Positions 44,492 to 52,843 of a stretch of 64,000 nucleotides of DNA are shown piece after piece (the stretch's first letter is position 1; every line of letters starts with the position of its first letter). The translations under genes were made by a program, and so were the position numbers. Below the pieces are notes generated by a model. It was not told the origin of the DNA and made no database searches. It saw only the letters and a list, made by a program, of their open reading frames with translations. This stretch comes from Heliopora coerulea (taxonomy: Eukaryota > Cnidaria > Anthozoa > Scleralcyonacea > Helioporidae), in contig JASJOG010000161.1 of NCBI GenBank assembly GCA_030142905.1, positions 496,001 to 560,000 on the forward strand. Direction: 5' to 3'.

Positions 44492-46342
44492 ACATTAAAT
44501 GCTGAATCATCAAAATCAATTCCATATCTATTACACAAAAGATAATGTTGAAGTTTAATTTCTTTTTATTTCATTTTTCGATTTTTCAACAATTTGAAAA
44601 ACCACACCTCACCTTTAAACATCTTGTTAATCACTGGACTAAAATTTGAAAGTCTTTCAATTCTGTTTCCAAGAATTAATTTATTATTTTTAGAAGCTTT
44701 ATTGATGCTTGAAAAATTATGAACTTGTTTTCCGTTTATCCATAACCTACTATCATTAGCTGTAGGTAATGTAAAATCCCATTCAACACTAATGCACATT
44801 TTCTTGTTCAGTTCAATCGCACTGGCTTTTAAAGGATAAATGTTATTCTGTATTTCAATATAATCATCTCCTTTCCAGATAAAAATTTTCCAGCTTTCCA
44901 TCCAAACCCATAATATTTATTATCATAATTCGTACCGTTGCCCACAAAAATCCTTTCGTTTATTACATCTTGTGTTGATAAAACTGGAAAAATTGAAAAA
45001 ACATGTGATTTACCTGCTTCATTATCCACAGTTACATTTAATCGCATGTTGTTATTTATTCCATCAAAATATAAACACGTCTTTGAAGGATCAACAAGTG
45101 AAGTTTTATAAGAAGGTTTTTCATTATTGTTGGTTTGAGTGAAATTTTCCCATGTATTTTTAGCTTGATTTTTCCACACTTCAACTTTTCCAGAAGAATA
45201 AGTTAGTCAACTAACATCATCATAAATTTCAAAATACCCTTGATAATCATTGTTTAAAATATAACTTTCAATAAGATTTAATTGATAAGCTACATTTTTA
45301 CTTTCAACTTGTATTTTTCTATCAACATATTCTTTATTAGTAAGATAATGCCCTTGTGAACTGCTATCAATATTTTTAACATTATGAATTTCATTCCCAT
45401 TCATGTTTATATCACCTGTCATTATACCACATGAAGTATTTAATTTTTTACCATCTTGTCTATCTACATAAGATTTTGTTGCAAGATGATTAGCATTTGA
45501 AGGCGTGTGTGTTGCCGATATAAAATTTCCATTCATATTTACATTTCCATTAAAACTTCCGCCACGTATTAACATGTATAAATTATTTTGATCATCTACA
45601 TATTTTTTCCTTGCCATGTCATTATCATCTACAGGATCAGCAGTTGTTGTAACTTGATTATTTCCCATAACAATATCGCCAGTCATTGTACCGCCAGATT
45701 TTAAAAGATACAGCTTTGCTGCTAAAGTTCCACTACCATTTCCGATACCACCGCCAGAAGTTGCCACTTTACCATCTACATAAGATTTTCTTACTAAATC
45801 ATTATTATTTGTTGGATCAGAAGAAGTAGTAATTTTATTATTTCCCAAATCAATATTTCCAAGCATTATACCACAAGTTTTTTTCAAAAATTTATCTACA
45901 TAAGCTTTTCTTGTCAAATCTTTATCACCCGTAGGGTCCGCAGTTGTAGTAACCTTATTATTACCCATGACAATATTTCCTGACATTGTTCCACCAGTTA
46001 AGGATAATTTTTTAGAATTTTGATGATCTACATATTTTTTTCTTGTCAAATCTTTTTCACTCACAGGGTTTGCAGCTGTTAAAATTTTATTATTTCGAAT
46101 GTTAATATTTCCTGACATTGTACCTCCAGATTTTGGTAAAAAATTGCCTCTTATGTTCGCTACCCTTACTTTGTCATCTACATATTTTTTTCTTGCAAAA
46201 TGAACAGGTTCTGTTGGATTGGTAGATGTTATTATATGATTTTATCCTTGTTAATATTTCCGGTCATTGTGCCTCCTGTTCTTGGAAGACCCCCTGTATT
46301 TATATTATCACTAACTTTTTCATATCCATTGAATAAACTCAT
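44485..46342 (-). pseudogene. Fiber-like protein: phage-tail-fiber-type repeats plus ConA-like head, broken
   Basis: Start MSLFNGYEKVSDNINTGG at ATTATAAAATAAATGAG. About seven repeats of 40-45 residues follow, each with GGTMSGNI-type and DLTRKKYVD-type motifs and a Gly/Asn-rich NNKVTT core (46290-45290). These match the repeat style of bacteriophage tail fibers (GGTMTGDI ... KKYVD). A helical joint (VAYQLNLIESYIL) leads to a C-terminal region resembling a concanavalin A/laminin-G fold: CLYFDGINNN, RIFVGNG, WDFTLPTANDSRLWINGKQV, KMFKGEVWFFKLL. Breaks occur near 46235, 45206, 44870 and 44566. Full length would be about 615 codons. I infer a trimeric receptor-binding fiber. The lectin assignment is by pattern only. 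Confidence 0.7.
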
Positions 46343-47008
46343 TTATTTTATAATAATTTCCAATAAAACATTTCCTATTGATGATGAATTATTTCCTTCT
46401 ACTTTAAATATTATTTCATTATAAATTCCATTTGATAATTTTATTCCTTTTGTTTCTTCAGATGGATAAATTTTACTAACATTACCTTTTAAAGTTTGTT
46501 CAGAATCTATTGAAACTTGAATAAGCACATTACTTCTTTTACCATTTACAAAATTTTTACTTTTATCAATCATATTACAGTTTATGTTTACATATTCCAA
46601 GTTGTTATTAATATTTACTACATTGTCGCTCTCTGTTAATGTATTTGCTTGTATTACTTTATTTTCAGGAAATCCTATAATTGGCCCAAATGTATTTAAA
46701 TTTAATGTTTGATCTGATTGTATTGTACATTTTCTGGAAAAATCAATTTGTTCCAGTTCGATTTCTCCAATATTTTCCAGTTTAGTTTTTAAAGTATTAA
46801 AGGTATAATACCCATCTTTGAAATTAATTCTTCTGTTATTATAAGTATAATGATGAATATTTTCATGGAGGTTGTTATAATTCCAAAAAACACTTACTGA
46901 TTTTACAAACATTTCTTTACAATTAGTTAATATAATTGGTTCATCTAATGGAATTGTTTTTTCAGAGTTTTCATCTTTTGTGATGAAGATTTTTAAGGAT
47001 ATTGTCAT
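46343..47008 (-). CDS. Probable minor capsid (penton-type) protein, 221 aa
   Basis: Intact frame MTISLKIFITKDENSEKTIP. The beta-rich pattern includes NYNNLHENIHHYTYNNRR, FKDGYYTFNTLKTKLE, GPIIGFPENKVIQAN and YVNINCNMIDKS. The spacing and the IPxGxY-like and GF motifs resemble single-jelly-roll minor capsid proteins of Polintons and adintoviruses as I recall them. This is not a certain assignment. It starts at TTATAAATAAATG. The stop of the upstream gene lies inside that leader (47013-47015), and the fiber ATG at 46342 follows immediately. Adjacency to the fiber gene would fit a penton base holding the fiber. Confidence 0.45.
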   Translation of the reverse strand: MTISLKIFITKDENSEKTIPLDEPIILTNCKEMFVKSVSVFWNYNNLHENIHHYTYNNRRINFKDGYYTFNTLKTKLENIGEIELEQIDFSRKCTIQSDQTLNLNTFGPIIGFPENKVIQANTLTESDNVVNINNNLEYVNINCNMIDKSKNFVNGKRSNVLIQVSIDSEQTLKGNVSKIYPSEETKGIKLSNGIYNEIIFKVEGNNSSSIGNVLLEIIIK

Positions 47009-47012
47009 TTAT

Positions 47013-47280
47013 TTATAATATATATTTTGAGATTAAAATGCCTCCAATTACTGATATAGATAAAACAATTAAATTATCAGTTGTTGGCGTAGTTGTAAAG
47101 TGTTTTGTTTTTTGTGAATTTATAGGTTTTAGACCGTTTTTTGTAACTTTAGCAGCTTTTTCTCCTAATTTTTCAAATTTTTTCAATTCTATGTTGTACC
47201 GTTTTTTTCACAGGATATTCAACTTTGTTGCTAAAGTTTTTACCATAATAATTTAAATTTTTATTAATTCCAAAAATCAT
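47013..47280 (-). pseudogene. Small protein with C-terminal membrane anchor, frameshifted
   Basis: The ATG at 47280 gives MIFGINKNLNYYGKNFSNK. A frameshift near 47186 continues in KKFEKLGEKAAKVTKNGLKP and ends in a hydrophobic tail (DNLIVLSISVIGGILIS) at 47013. About 89 codons. The tail suggests a type II or tail-anchored membrane protein. No family is recognised. Confidence 0.45.
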
Positions 47281-47305
47281 ATTTTCTGATGAAACTTTTA
47301 GATTA

Positions 47306-47393
47306 TTATTGTAACCATCAATTACAATGTATTATTGTACAATGTATTATTGTACAATGTATTATTGGTTACAATGTATTATTGTAACCATCA
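47306..47393. repeat. 15-bp tandem repeat at the integrase truncation point
   Basis: TACAATGTATTATTG is repeated four times (from about 47323), enclosed by the direct repeat ATTATTGTAACCATCA (47306-47321 and 47378-47393). It replaces the sequence where the integrase N-terminus should be. Confidence 0.85.
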
Positions 47394-48167
47394 TTATGCA
47401 TTTGCCATTCCTGTTTACAGAAAAGATACTGAAAACATGACTGATGCTGTGGACGAATTATTGGAACTATTCAAAAAAAGATTTGGGAAATATCCAAATG
47501 TGGCTCAATTTGATGAAGGAAAAAAATTTTATAATGTTGCTGTAAAAAAATTATTGAAAGAACATAATGTTGAATATTTTTCCACAAGATCTATTAGAAA
47601 AGCAGCTATAGTTGAAAAATTTAACAGAACTCTAAAAACATCCATGTGGAAATATTTTTACAGTGAAAAACTTACAATTGGATTTACATTTTAGGCGACC
47701 TTGTGGATAATTATAATCATACTAAACACAGTAGTGTATTAATGAAACCTGTTGATGTAAACACGTCTAGCGAAGACCAAGTTTGCCTTACGCTCTATGG
47801 TTACCCATTAGGAGATTTACCTTTACCTAAATTCAGAATTGGTGATGATGTGAGAATTTCTAAATATAAGAATATCTTCATGAAAGGATATGAAGCTAAT
47901 TTTACTGAAGAAATTTTTAAAATTGTAAAAGTATTTAGAGATGATCCAAATATGTATGAAGTGGAAGATCTTGAGGGGGAACCAATTATTGGAAAATTTT
48001 ATGAACAGGAATTATTTGCTGTGGGTAAAAAAGAATATATATATAAAGTGGAGAAAATATTAAAAAAGAAAAAAGTCAAAAGGAAAAATATGGTGTTGGT
48101 GAAGTGGTTAGTTTATGACAATAAACATAATTCTTGGATACCAGAAGAAAATATTCAAAACATTTAA
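47394..48167 (+). pseudogene. Polinton retroviral-type integrase with chromodomain, 5'-truncated
   Basis: The open text begins YAFAIPVYRKDTENMTDAVD, already inside the rve catalytic core. The block with the second catalytic Asp is AQFDEGKKFYN, and the Glu block is AAIVEKFNRTLKTSMW. A frameshift near 47690 leads into LVDNYNHTKHSSVLMKPVD, RIGDDVRISKYKNIFMKGYE (SH3-like DNA-binding part) and a C-terminal chromodomain (YKVEKILKKKKVKRKNMVLV ... YDNKHNSWIPEENI). The zinc-binding domain and first catalytic Asp are missing, replaced by a tandem repeat. It cannot integrate DNA. Chromodomains are known on Polinton integrases and may direct insertion to chromatin marks. Confidence 0.9.
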
Positions 48168-48180
48168 AATAAATAAATAA

Positions 48181-49540
48181 ATGGCTGAAGGTGGATTTGA
48201 TAATATAAAAATGAGTGAGTGAAGCGAACAAGTTCATAGAAACATGGAAGAAGAAGAAAATGAAAAAAATGAAGAAAGAAAATTTTGGCGGAGATGACCC
48301 TGAAAACCGTAATAGAAGTATTAATATAATAAACACAGAAAATCCAAAAAGCAAATTTAATAGAGTTAATCGCAGACGAATTGGGAGTGTACCTGATATA
48401 AAAAAACATATAGGGTCAATGAGTAGATCAATGGCTAGTGATAGAAAAAAATCTTTCAAAAAAATATTCGATGTTACCCTTGAAAAGAAAAATGAGCCAA
48501 ATTCAAGCATATTGTTAGATAACACTGTATTTTTTAGAGGTCCAAAAGGAAATGTTTACATTGTATTCAAAGGTGAAAAGATTGGTAATGTCAATGATAA
48601 CAATGAACCTGAGTTATTTACCAGAAAAATTAAGAAATATGTTGATGAATTTAATGATTATATCAAAAAAGCTATCAAAGAATATGAAAAAACTCCAAAA
48701 GCAACAATAGAAGGAAGAATTGGTGAAGGTATTGGAACTACTATGAGTGATTTTTTTGAGGCTATCACTAATGATTCTATTTTAGAAATTCAAACTAAAA
48801 TTGATAATTATAATTGATGAAAATAACTTAAATAAATTCATTGATAATGAACAGGATCCAAGACGAACATTATTTGAAGGAAATGAATTAAGAGAATTCA
48901 GAGGTCTAGTATATTTGGAAGGTATTGACTCTAATTTATCAGAAAATGAAATAAAAGAATTTATACGTGGTAAAATTGATGGATTTGATAGAGAGCATCA
49001 ACATTGGAGAAATAGATCTGATTCAGAAACAGCTGAACCCCCAAAAAAGTATATATAAAAGTTTTTCAGAAATTGCAAAACTTCAATCAGATAAAATGAG
49101 ACTTGAACATAATGAAAGACCAATTAGTGAAGAAGTAATAACTATTTTAAATGAAAAAGCTGAAGAAAGTGACCTTGGGTGAATAGAAAAATTTAAACAA
49201 TGGGTAAAAGAAAATCTTGTAGGTTTATCAGCAGTAGCTATTTCTGTAGCAGGTATAATTACAGCAATTGTTATAGCTGCAAGAAACACATTAAAACAAG
49301 GTGCAAAAGCAGTTGGAAATTTAGGAAAAGCAATTGCAAATATAGGTAAAAACCTGAGGGGATCACTTGGCGCTTTTGGTGTAGTCATTTCATCAGTTTT
49401 AAATTTAATTTCACAGGTGTTATCGTGTGGTGCAAAAGGTATTGCATTTCTTTCTAAAAATTTATGGATATTAGTTATCGCAATTACTTACTTTTTATAT
49501 GAAGAATACAAACAAAGAAAGAAAACACAACAAAGCTGAT
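48181..49540 (+). pseudogene. Large Polinton virion-type protein with hydrophobic C-terminus, broken
   Basis: ATG at 48181 (AAATAAATAAATAAATGG) gives MAEGGFDNIKMSE, with a frameshift at about 48215. It then runs SEANKFIETWKKKK ... RIGSVPDIKKHIGSMSRSMA ... IVFKGEKIGNVNDNNEPELF to about 48817, then LNKFIDNEQDPRRTLFEGNE and LEHNERPISEEVITILNEK. After a TGA (Trp or Arg site, about 49180) it continues IEKFKQWVKENLVGLSAVAI with several hydrophobic helices (VAGIITAIVIAARN, LGAFGVVISSVLNLISQVL, NLWILVIAITYFLYEEY). The helical hydrophobic tail looks membrane-active. I recall similar proteins in other Polintons, but no function is established. About 450 codons, at least four breaks. Confidence 0.6.
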
Positions 49541-49573
49541 AAATTAAAAAATTCTTTTTATATATAATAAAAA

Positions 49574-50805
49574 ATGAATAGAGTAAACGAATTATATCCA
49601 GGATATAAAAGATCAAAAATGAGTGAAATTAAAGGAAACAGAGTAAGACATATTGTAACTTTGAATCCAAATTCAGCAAATCCTGAAGATCTTTACACAG
49701 ATATCCTAAATTAAACCCAAATTTGTGTCTTGTTCCTGATTCATTAGAATTATTATTTAATTTTAAAAATGTAAATACTAAATCTTGGTTTTTAAATAAT
49801 TTATCAAAACTGTTAAAGAAAAGATTAGTTGTTAAATTCGCTGTAGAAATTGTTTATGATAATGCTGGAGAATCTTTATTAGAAGTTTACAAAGATTTGT
49901 GGAAACCTGACTTTGAAAGAAATGATATGATTGAATACGGCATCGCCCGAGAAAATCTTAGAAAATTAATTTCAAAAGATGACTCTGGAGCAACAAGTGG
50001 TAATTCTGAAAAAGTGGCTGATAAATTAATGTATGATATTTATGGAACAAAAGAGTGTTTAAAATTAGAAAAAATACTTTCAGATCACGGATTATATGCA
50101 CTTATGGAATGATTAATAATTTTCAATATGTTTTAACTTTTCCAAAACTAGTGAAATTATGGTAGCACAAAGTGGTCAAAGTGTTGTTGGATATAGTTTG
50201 GAGAATTTAGAATTGGAGTATGAAACAATTGAAAATCAAGATTTGGCAATTGATGTTTTATCAAATTATACCACAGGGACATCATTATCATATAGTTATA
50301 TAACTTTGTCGAGAACTGAGGAATGGAATAAAGATGCAACTTTACATAATTTAACTATAAATGTTTGCGTAAAAGTATGAAAGCAGTTGTGTTGTTATTT
50401 AGAAATAAAACTGTTACAGATAGTGAACAATTTGTTTATCCAAATATAACAGACGTCAAAATCTCTGTTGAAGGAGTACCAAATAGTATATATTCTCAAT
50501 GTATGCCAAAAAGAAGATATTTTGAAGAGGCATTTAGAATATTTCATGGAGGATATGACAGCAGTGATTCAGTAATGAGTATTGAAAAATTTCATAAAGA
50601 TTCATTTGCATTATGTATTGATTTGAGAACATTCGACGATAACTTTGTTTATGGAACCGGTAAAAAATTAGTAAATACACAGTCTGGATTATTGTTAGAA
50701 ATTATAAAACTGCTATTTCTGCAAATGTAATGTGTTATATATTCGTGATAAGCGATGGATTGTTAAACCTTGTAAATAAAGATTTGTCGTCAATACAATT
50801 TTAAA
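49574..50805 (+). pseudogene. Polinton major capsid protein (double jelly roll), broken
   Basis: Start MNRVNELYPGYKRSKMSEIK at TATATAATAAAAAATG. Recognised blocks are LNPNSANPEDL, LVPDSLELLFNFKN, ARENLRKLISKDD...KVADKLMYDIYG, NNFQYVLTFPK, VVGYSLENLELEYETI and MKAVVLLFRNKTVTDSEQF. Further blocks are NITDVKISVEGVPNSIYSQC, DLRTFDDNFVYGTGKKLVN and ISDGLLNLVNKDLSSIQF before the stop. This is the well-conserved Polinton/adintovirus capsid signature. Frameshifts lie near 49705, 50105, 50145, 50375 and 50710. The full gene would be about 410 codons. It is preceded by the large virion protein and followed by the packaging ATPase, the usual neighbours. Confidence 0.9.
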
Positions 50806-50814
50806 AAATAAAAA

Positions 50815-51470
50815 ATGAATGACAGCGAAGTGAGTGAAACAATTGAACAAAGTTCTCAGTGAAGCAACAAGTTCGTATAAAAAAACTATTTAATATGATA
50901 ATTGTTGGAATGACGGCGTGTGGAAAAACAAAATATCTTTTAGATTTTATAGAAAATGAATATAAGAATTATTTTGATTATATTTTTTTAATTTGTCCGA
51001 CATTTGAATGGAATAAAACTTAGGAAAATTGGAAATATGATAAAGATGAAGATTTTATCACAATTCCTTGTGATCAAGATAATGTTGAAGATTGGTTAAA
51101 ATTTATAGTTGACTTTTCAAAAGGAAGTAAAAGTTTAATCATATTGGATCATTGTGCAAGTGGAAAAAGTGTTAAAAATAGAACAAGTGAGTTGGTTAAA
51201 TTAGGGTTTTCTGCAAGACATTATAATCTTTCTGTTGCTGTAATTACACAACAATTGACATCAATTGCAAAACAATTTAGAGAAAATATTTCAAAATTAG
51301 TTACATTTTATAACCCAAATAAAAAAGATATGGCAACAATAATTCAAGAATATTTAGATGTAAGTGACCGCAAAGAATTGGATAAAATTTTAGAAACGTT
51401 AAAAACAAAAAAATATTCAAGGTTGGAAATTAATTTAACTTTTCCATTTGGTTATAAAATAAATGAGTGA
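50815..51470 (+). pseudogene. Packaging ATPase (FtsK/HerA, A32-like), broken
   Basis: Begins MNDSEVSETIEQSS and then meets a TGA. The core is in another frame: MIIVGMTACGKTKYLLDFI (Walker A GMTACGKT, about 50896-50940), YIFLICPTFEWNKT then TAG, SLIILDHCASGKSVKNRTSE (Walker B) and LSVAVITQQLTSIAKQFREN (sensor/arginine region). In Polinton ATPases the Walker B text is normally LDDCA. Here the second Asp is His (GATCAT at about 51148), which should impair hydrolysis. It ends at 51470, overlapping the next gene by ATGAGTGA. The enzyme would pump DNA into capsids. Confidence 0.9.
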
Positions 51471-52008
51471 AAATAGTGAACACAGCACAGCTGAAGGTGT
51501 AGAAGTTCTTTTAATATCTTCAACAACTGCAAGCACATGTGAACCGCAAGATGATAAGCCTCATAAAAAAGAAGAAGTAATGAAAAAACGCAAAGAATTG
51601 ATAAGATTGTCTGAAGACGGTGAAATTGACCGATCTGTTCAAAATTTGAAAAAAGCAAGTGATAAAGTTATATTAAAAATTCATGCTGAATATGAAGTAA
51701 AACAAGCAGAAAAAGCAAATGCATTTTTAACAGATTTACTAATTAGTAAATTTGCTGAATTGTTGGGTGGTCTTGATGCAATTGAAAGTAGTGAAGAATT
51801 GGAAAAAGAACTGGTAAAAGATAAATTATTAAAAAGAGATGTAAAATCTGTAGTTGAAAAATTAAGTCGATATTTACCATATCTTGGAATATTATCTGGT
51901 GAAATTACAGTCGGAAAACATGTTATTAAAAAACAGAGCACAGCGACGAGAAGTGAGCGAAGCAAGCATCGTACCAACACCAATGAAAAAGATGAAAAAG
52001 ATGAATAA
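51463..52008 (+). CDS. Helical Polinton protein, 181 aa, intact, unknown
   Basis: Start MSENSEHSTAEGVEVLLIS overlaps the ATPase stop by 8 nt (ATGAGTGA), suggesting a coupled transcript. The middle is strongly helical and charged (KKRKELIRLSEDGEIDRSVQ; KASDKVILKIHAEYEVKQAE; KFAELLGGLDAIESSEELEK), with LSRYLPYLGILSGEITVGK near the end and a Lys/Glu tail. No membrane segment. The conserved place after the ATPase suggests a virion or assembly role. I do not recognise a named family. Confidence 0.65.
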   Translation: MSENSEHSTAEGVEVLLISSTTASTCEPQDDKPHKKEEVMKKRKELIRLSEDGEIDRSVQNLKKASDKVILKIHAEYEVKQAEKANAFLTDLLISKFAELLGGLDAIESSEELEKELVKDKLLKRDVKSVVEKLSRYLPYLGILSGEITVGKHVIKKQSTATRSERSKHRTNTNEKDEKDE

Positions 52009-52046
52009 GAAAATTAATTTTGTAATAATATATTTTTATTACAAAA

Positions 52047-52463
52047 TTATTGTGGAGTATCTGAAGGTTTTTCATCGACCAAAGGTCTCAGCACCAAAGG
52101 TGCACCCGCGCTTTGCTTTGTGTCTTTTATAGCTAATTTACTCATAAGTGTATTTATTATTTTATCTTTTTCCTTTGAGTTGCTGTTTGTTGATTCTTCG
52201 TTTTCTAAAGATTTTAACAATTTTAAATGATTATTATTTTCTGAAAACTGAATTTCGTGTATATTATTTTTTCCAAACGTCATTCCGGCTTCAAAATCTT
52301 TCATTCCAATATCAACATGTGCTCCTACTCTAAAACCGCTTTTTTGAATTTTTCTATAATTTATTGATGGATACCCATGAAGATTTAAATCTGATTTTGA
52401 ACCATTGTCTGAAGTCTTGTTGTAATTATCTTGATTGTTTGTTTTTGATTTTGAATTTCCCAT
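52047..52463 (-). CDS. Predicted N-myristoylated protein, 138 aa, intact
   Basis: The frame starts MGNSKSKTNNQDN, with Gly2, Ser6 and Lys7 fitting the N-myristoyltransferase consensus (MGxxxS). After a polar stretch comes a folded-looking core (HGYPSINYRKIQKSGFRVGAHVDIGMKDFEAGMTFGKNN). A helical part follows, and then a Pro/Ala-rich tail encoded by unusually GC-rich DNA (about 52075-52130). It reads toward the plus-strand 181-residue gene (tail to tail) and starts about 50 bp from the right TIR. A membrane-associated virion or morphogenesis protein is inferred. Confidence 0.65.
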   Translation of the reverse strand: MGNSKSKTNNQDNYNKTSDNGSKSDLNLHGYPSINYRKIQKSGFRVGAHVDIGMKDFEAGMTFGKNNIHEIQFSENNNHLKLLKSLENEESTNSNSKEKDKIINTLMSKLAIKDTKQSAGAPLVLRPLVDEKPSDTPQ

Positions 52464-52511
52464 TTTTTATTTATTATTTTTTTATTCCCGATTAAAAATA
52501 ATTTTTCCACA

Positions 52512-52843
52512 ACTTTAGCATACGGACATTACATGAGTGAAATGATTAAGACTTATGAGAATATATTTGGACACAAGCCTTAGAAAAATTTTGATATTTT
52601 TATAAGTATCATAATTTACACATGATTGACCGGCAGTACCCCCATGTGTGACCAGAAGTGACGTCATGTGAGGAAATGTGACCGAAAGTGTTCCCATGTG
52701 GTTGAGTGTGACGTCATGTGAGGAAATGTGAAATCATGTGAGTAAACATTACGGGGATTCCCTAGAGACACTTTGAAAAAATTTGGTACAAATTTACCAA
52801 GATGAAAAAATGTGCTGGAATCCCCCTGTTTATAGACTACTCT
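52512..52843 (-). repeat. Polinton right terminal inverted repeat
   Basis: Reverse complement of 36506-36806, ending GTTTATAGACTACTCT. It includes a second copy of the last PolB codons (ACTTTAGCATACGGACATTA onward) without the rest of the gene, and two TGACGTCA sites. Confidence 0.92.

Larger units (their letters stand above)
36506..52843. mobile_element. Maverick/Polinton (adintovirus-like) endogenous element, 16.3 kb
   Basis: Terminal inverted repeats start AGAGTAGTCTATAAAC on each side and enclose the hallmark Polinton gene set: PolB, retroviral-type integrase, packaging ATPase and double-jelly-roll capsid protein. Smaller virion-type genes are also present. Size and TIR length are usual for Polintons. 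The minus strand carries the left-hand genes (PolB to about 47280), and the plus strand carries integrase, capsid and ATPase on the right. Stops, frameshifts and altered catalytic residues show that this copy is inactive. The expected 6-bp target duplication is not visible (AACTTA left, CAGATG right). No adenovirus-type cysteine protease gene was recognised. The A+T content is clearly higher than in the flanks. Confidence 0.93.

Noticed and set aside
47002..47256. 84-codon plus-strand ORF
   Set aside because: Antisense to a small minus-strand membrane protein gene that has the usual start motif.
36735..51470. TGA read as Trp (alternative genetic code) in the Polinton
   Set aside because: A few TGA stops lie where Trp is plausible, but TAA and TAG stops and many frameshifts are also present and TGG is used normally, so ordinary decay explains it better.
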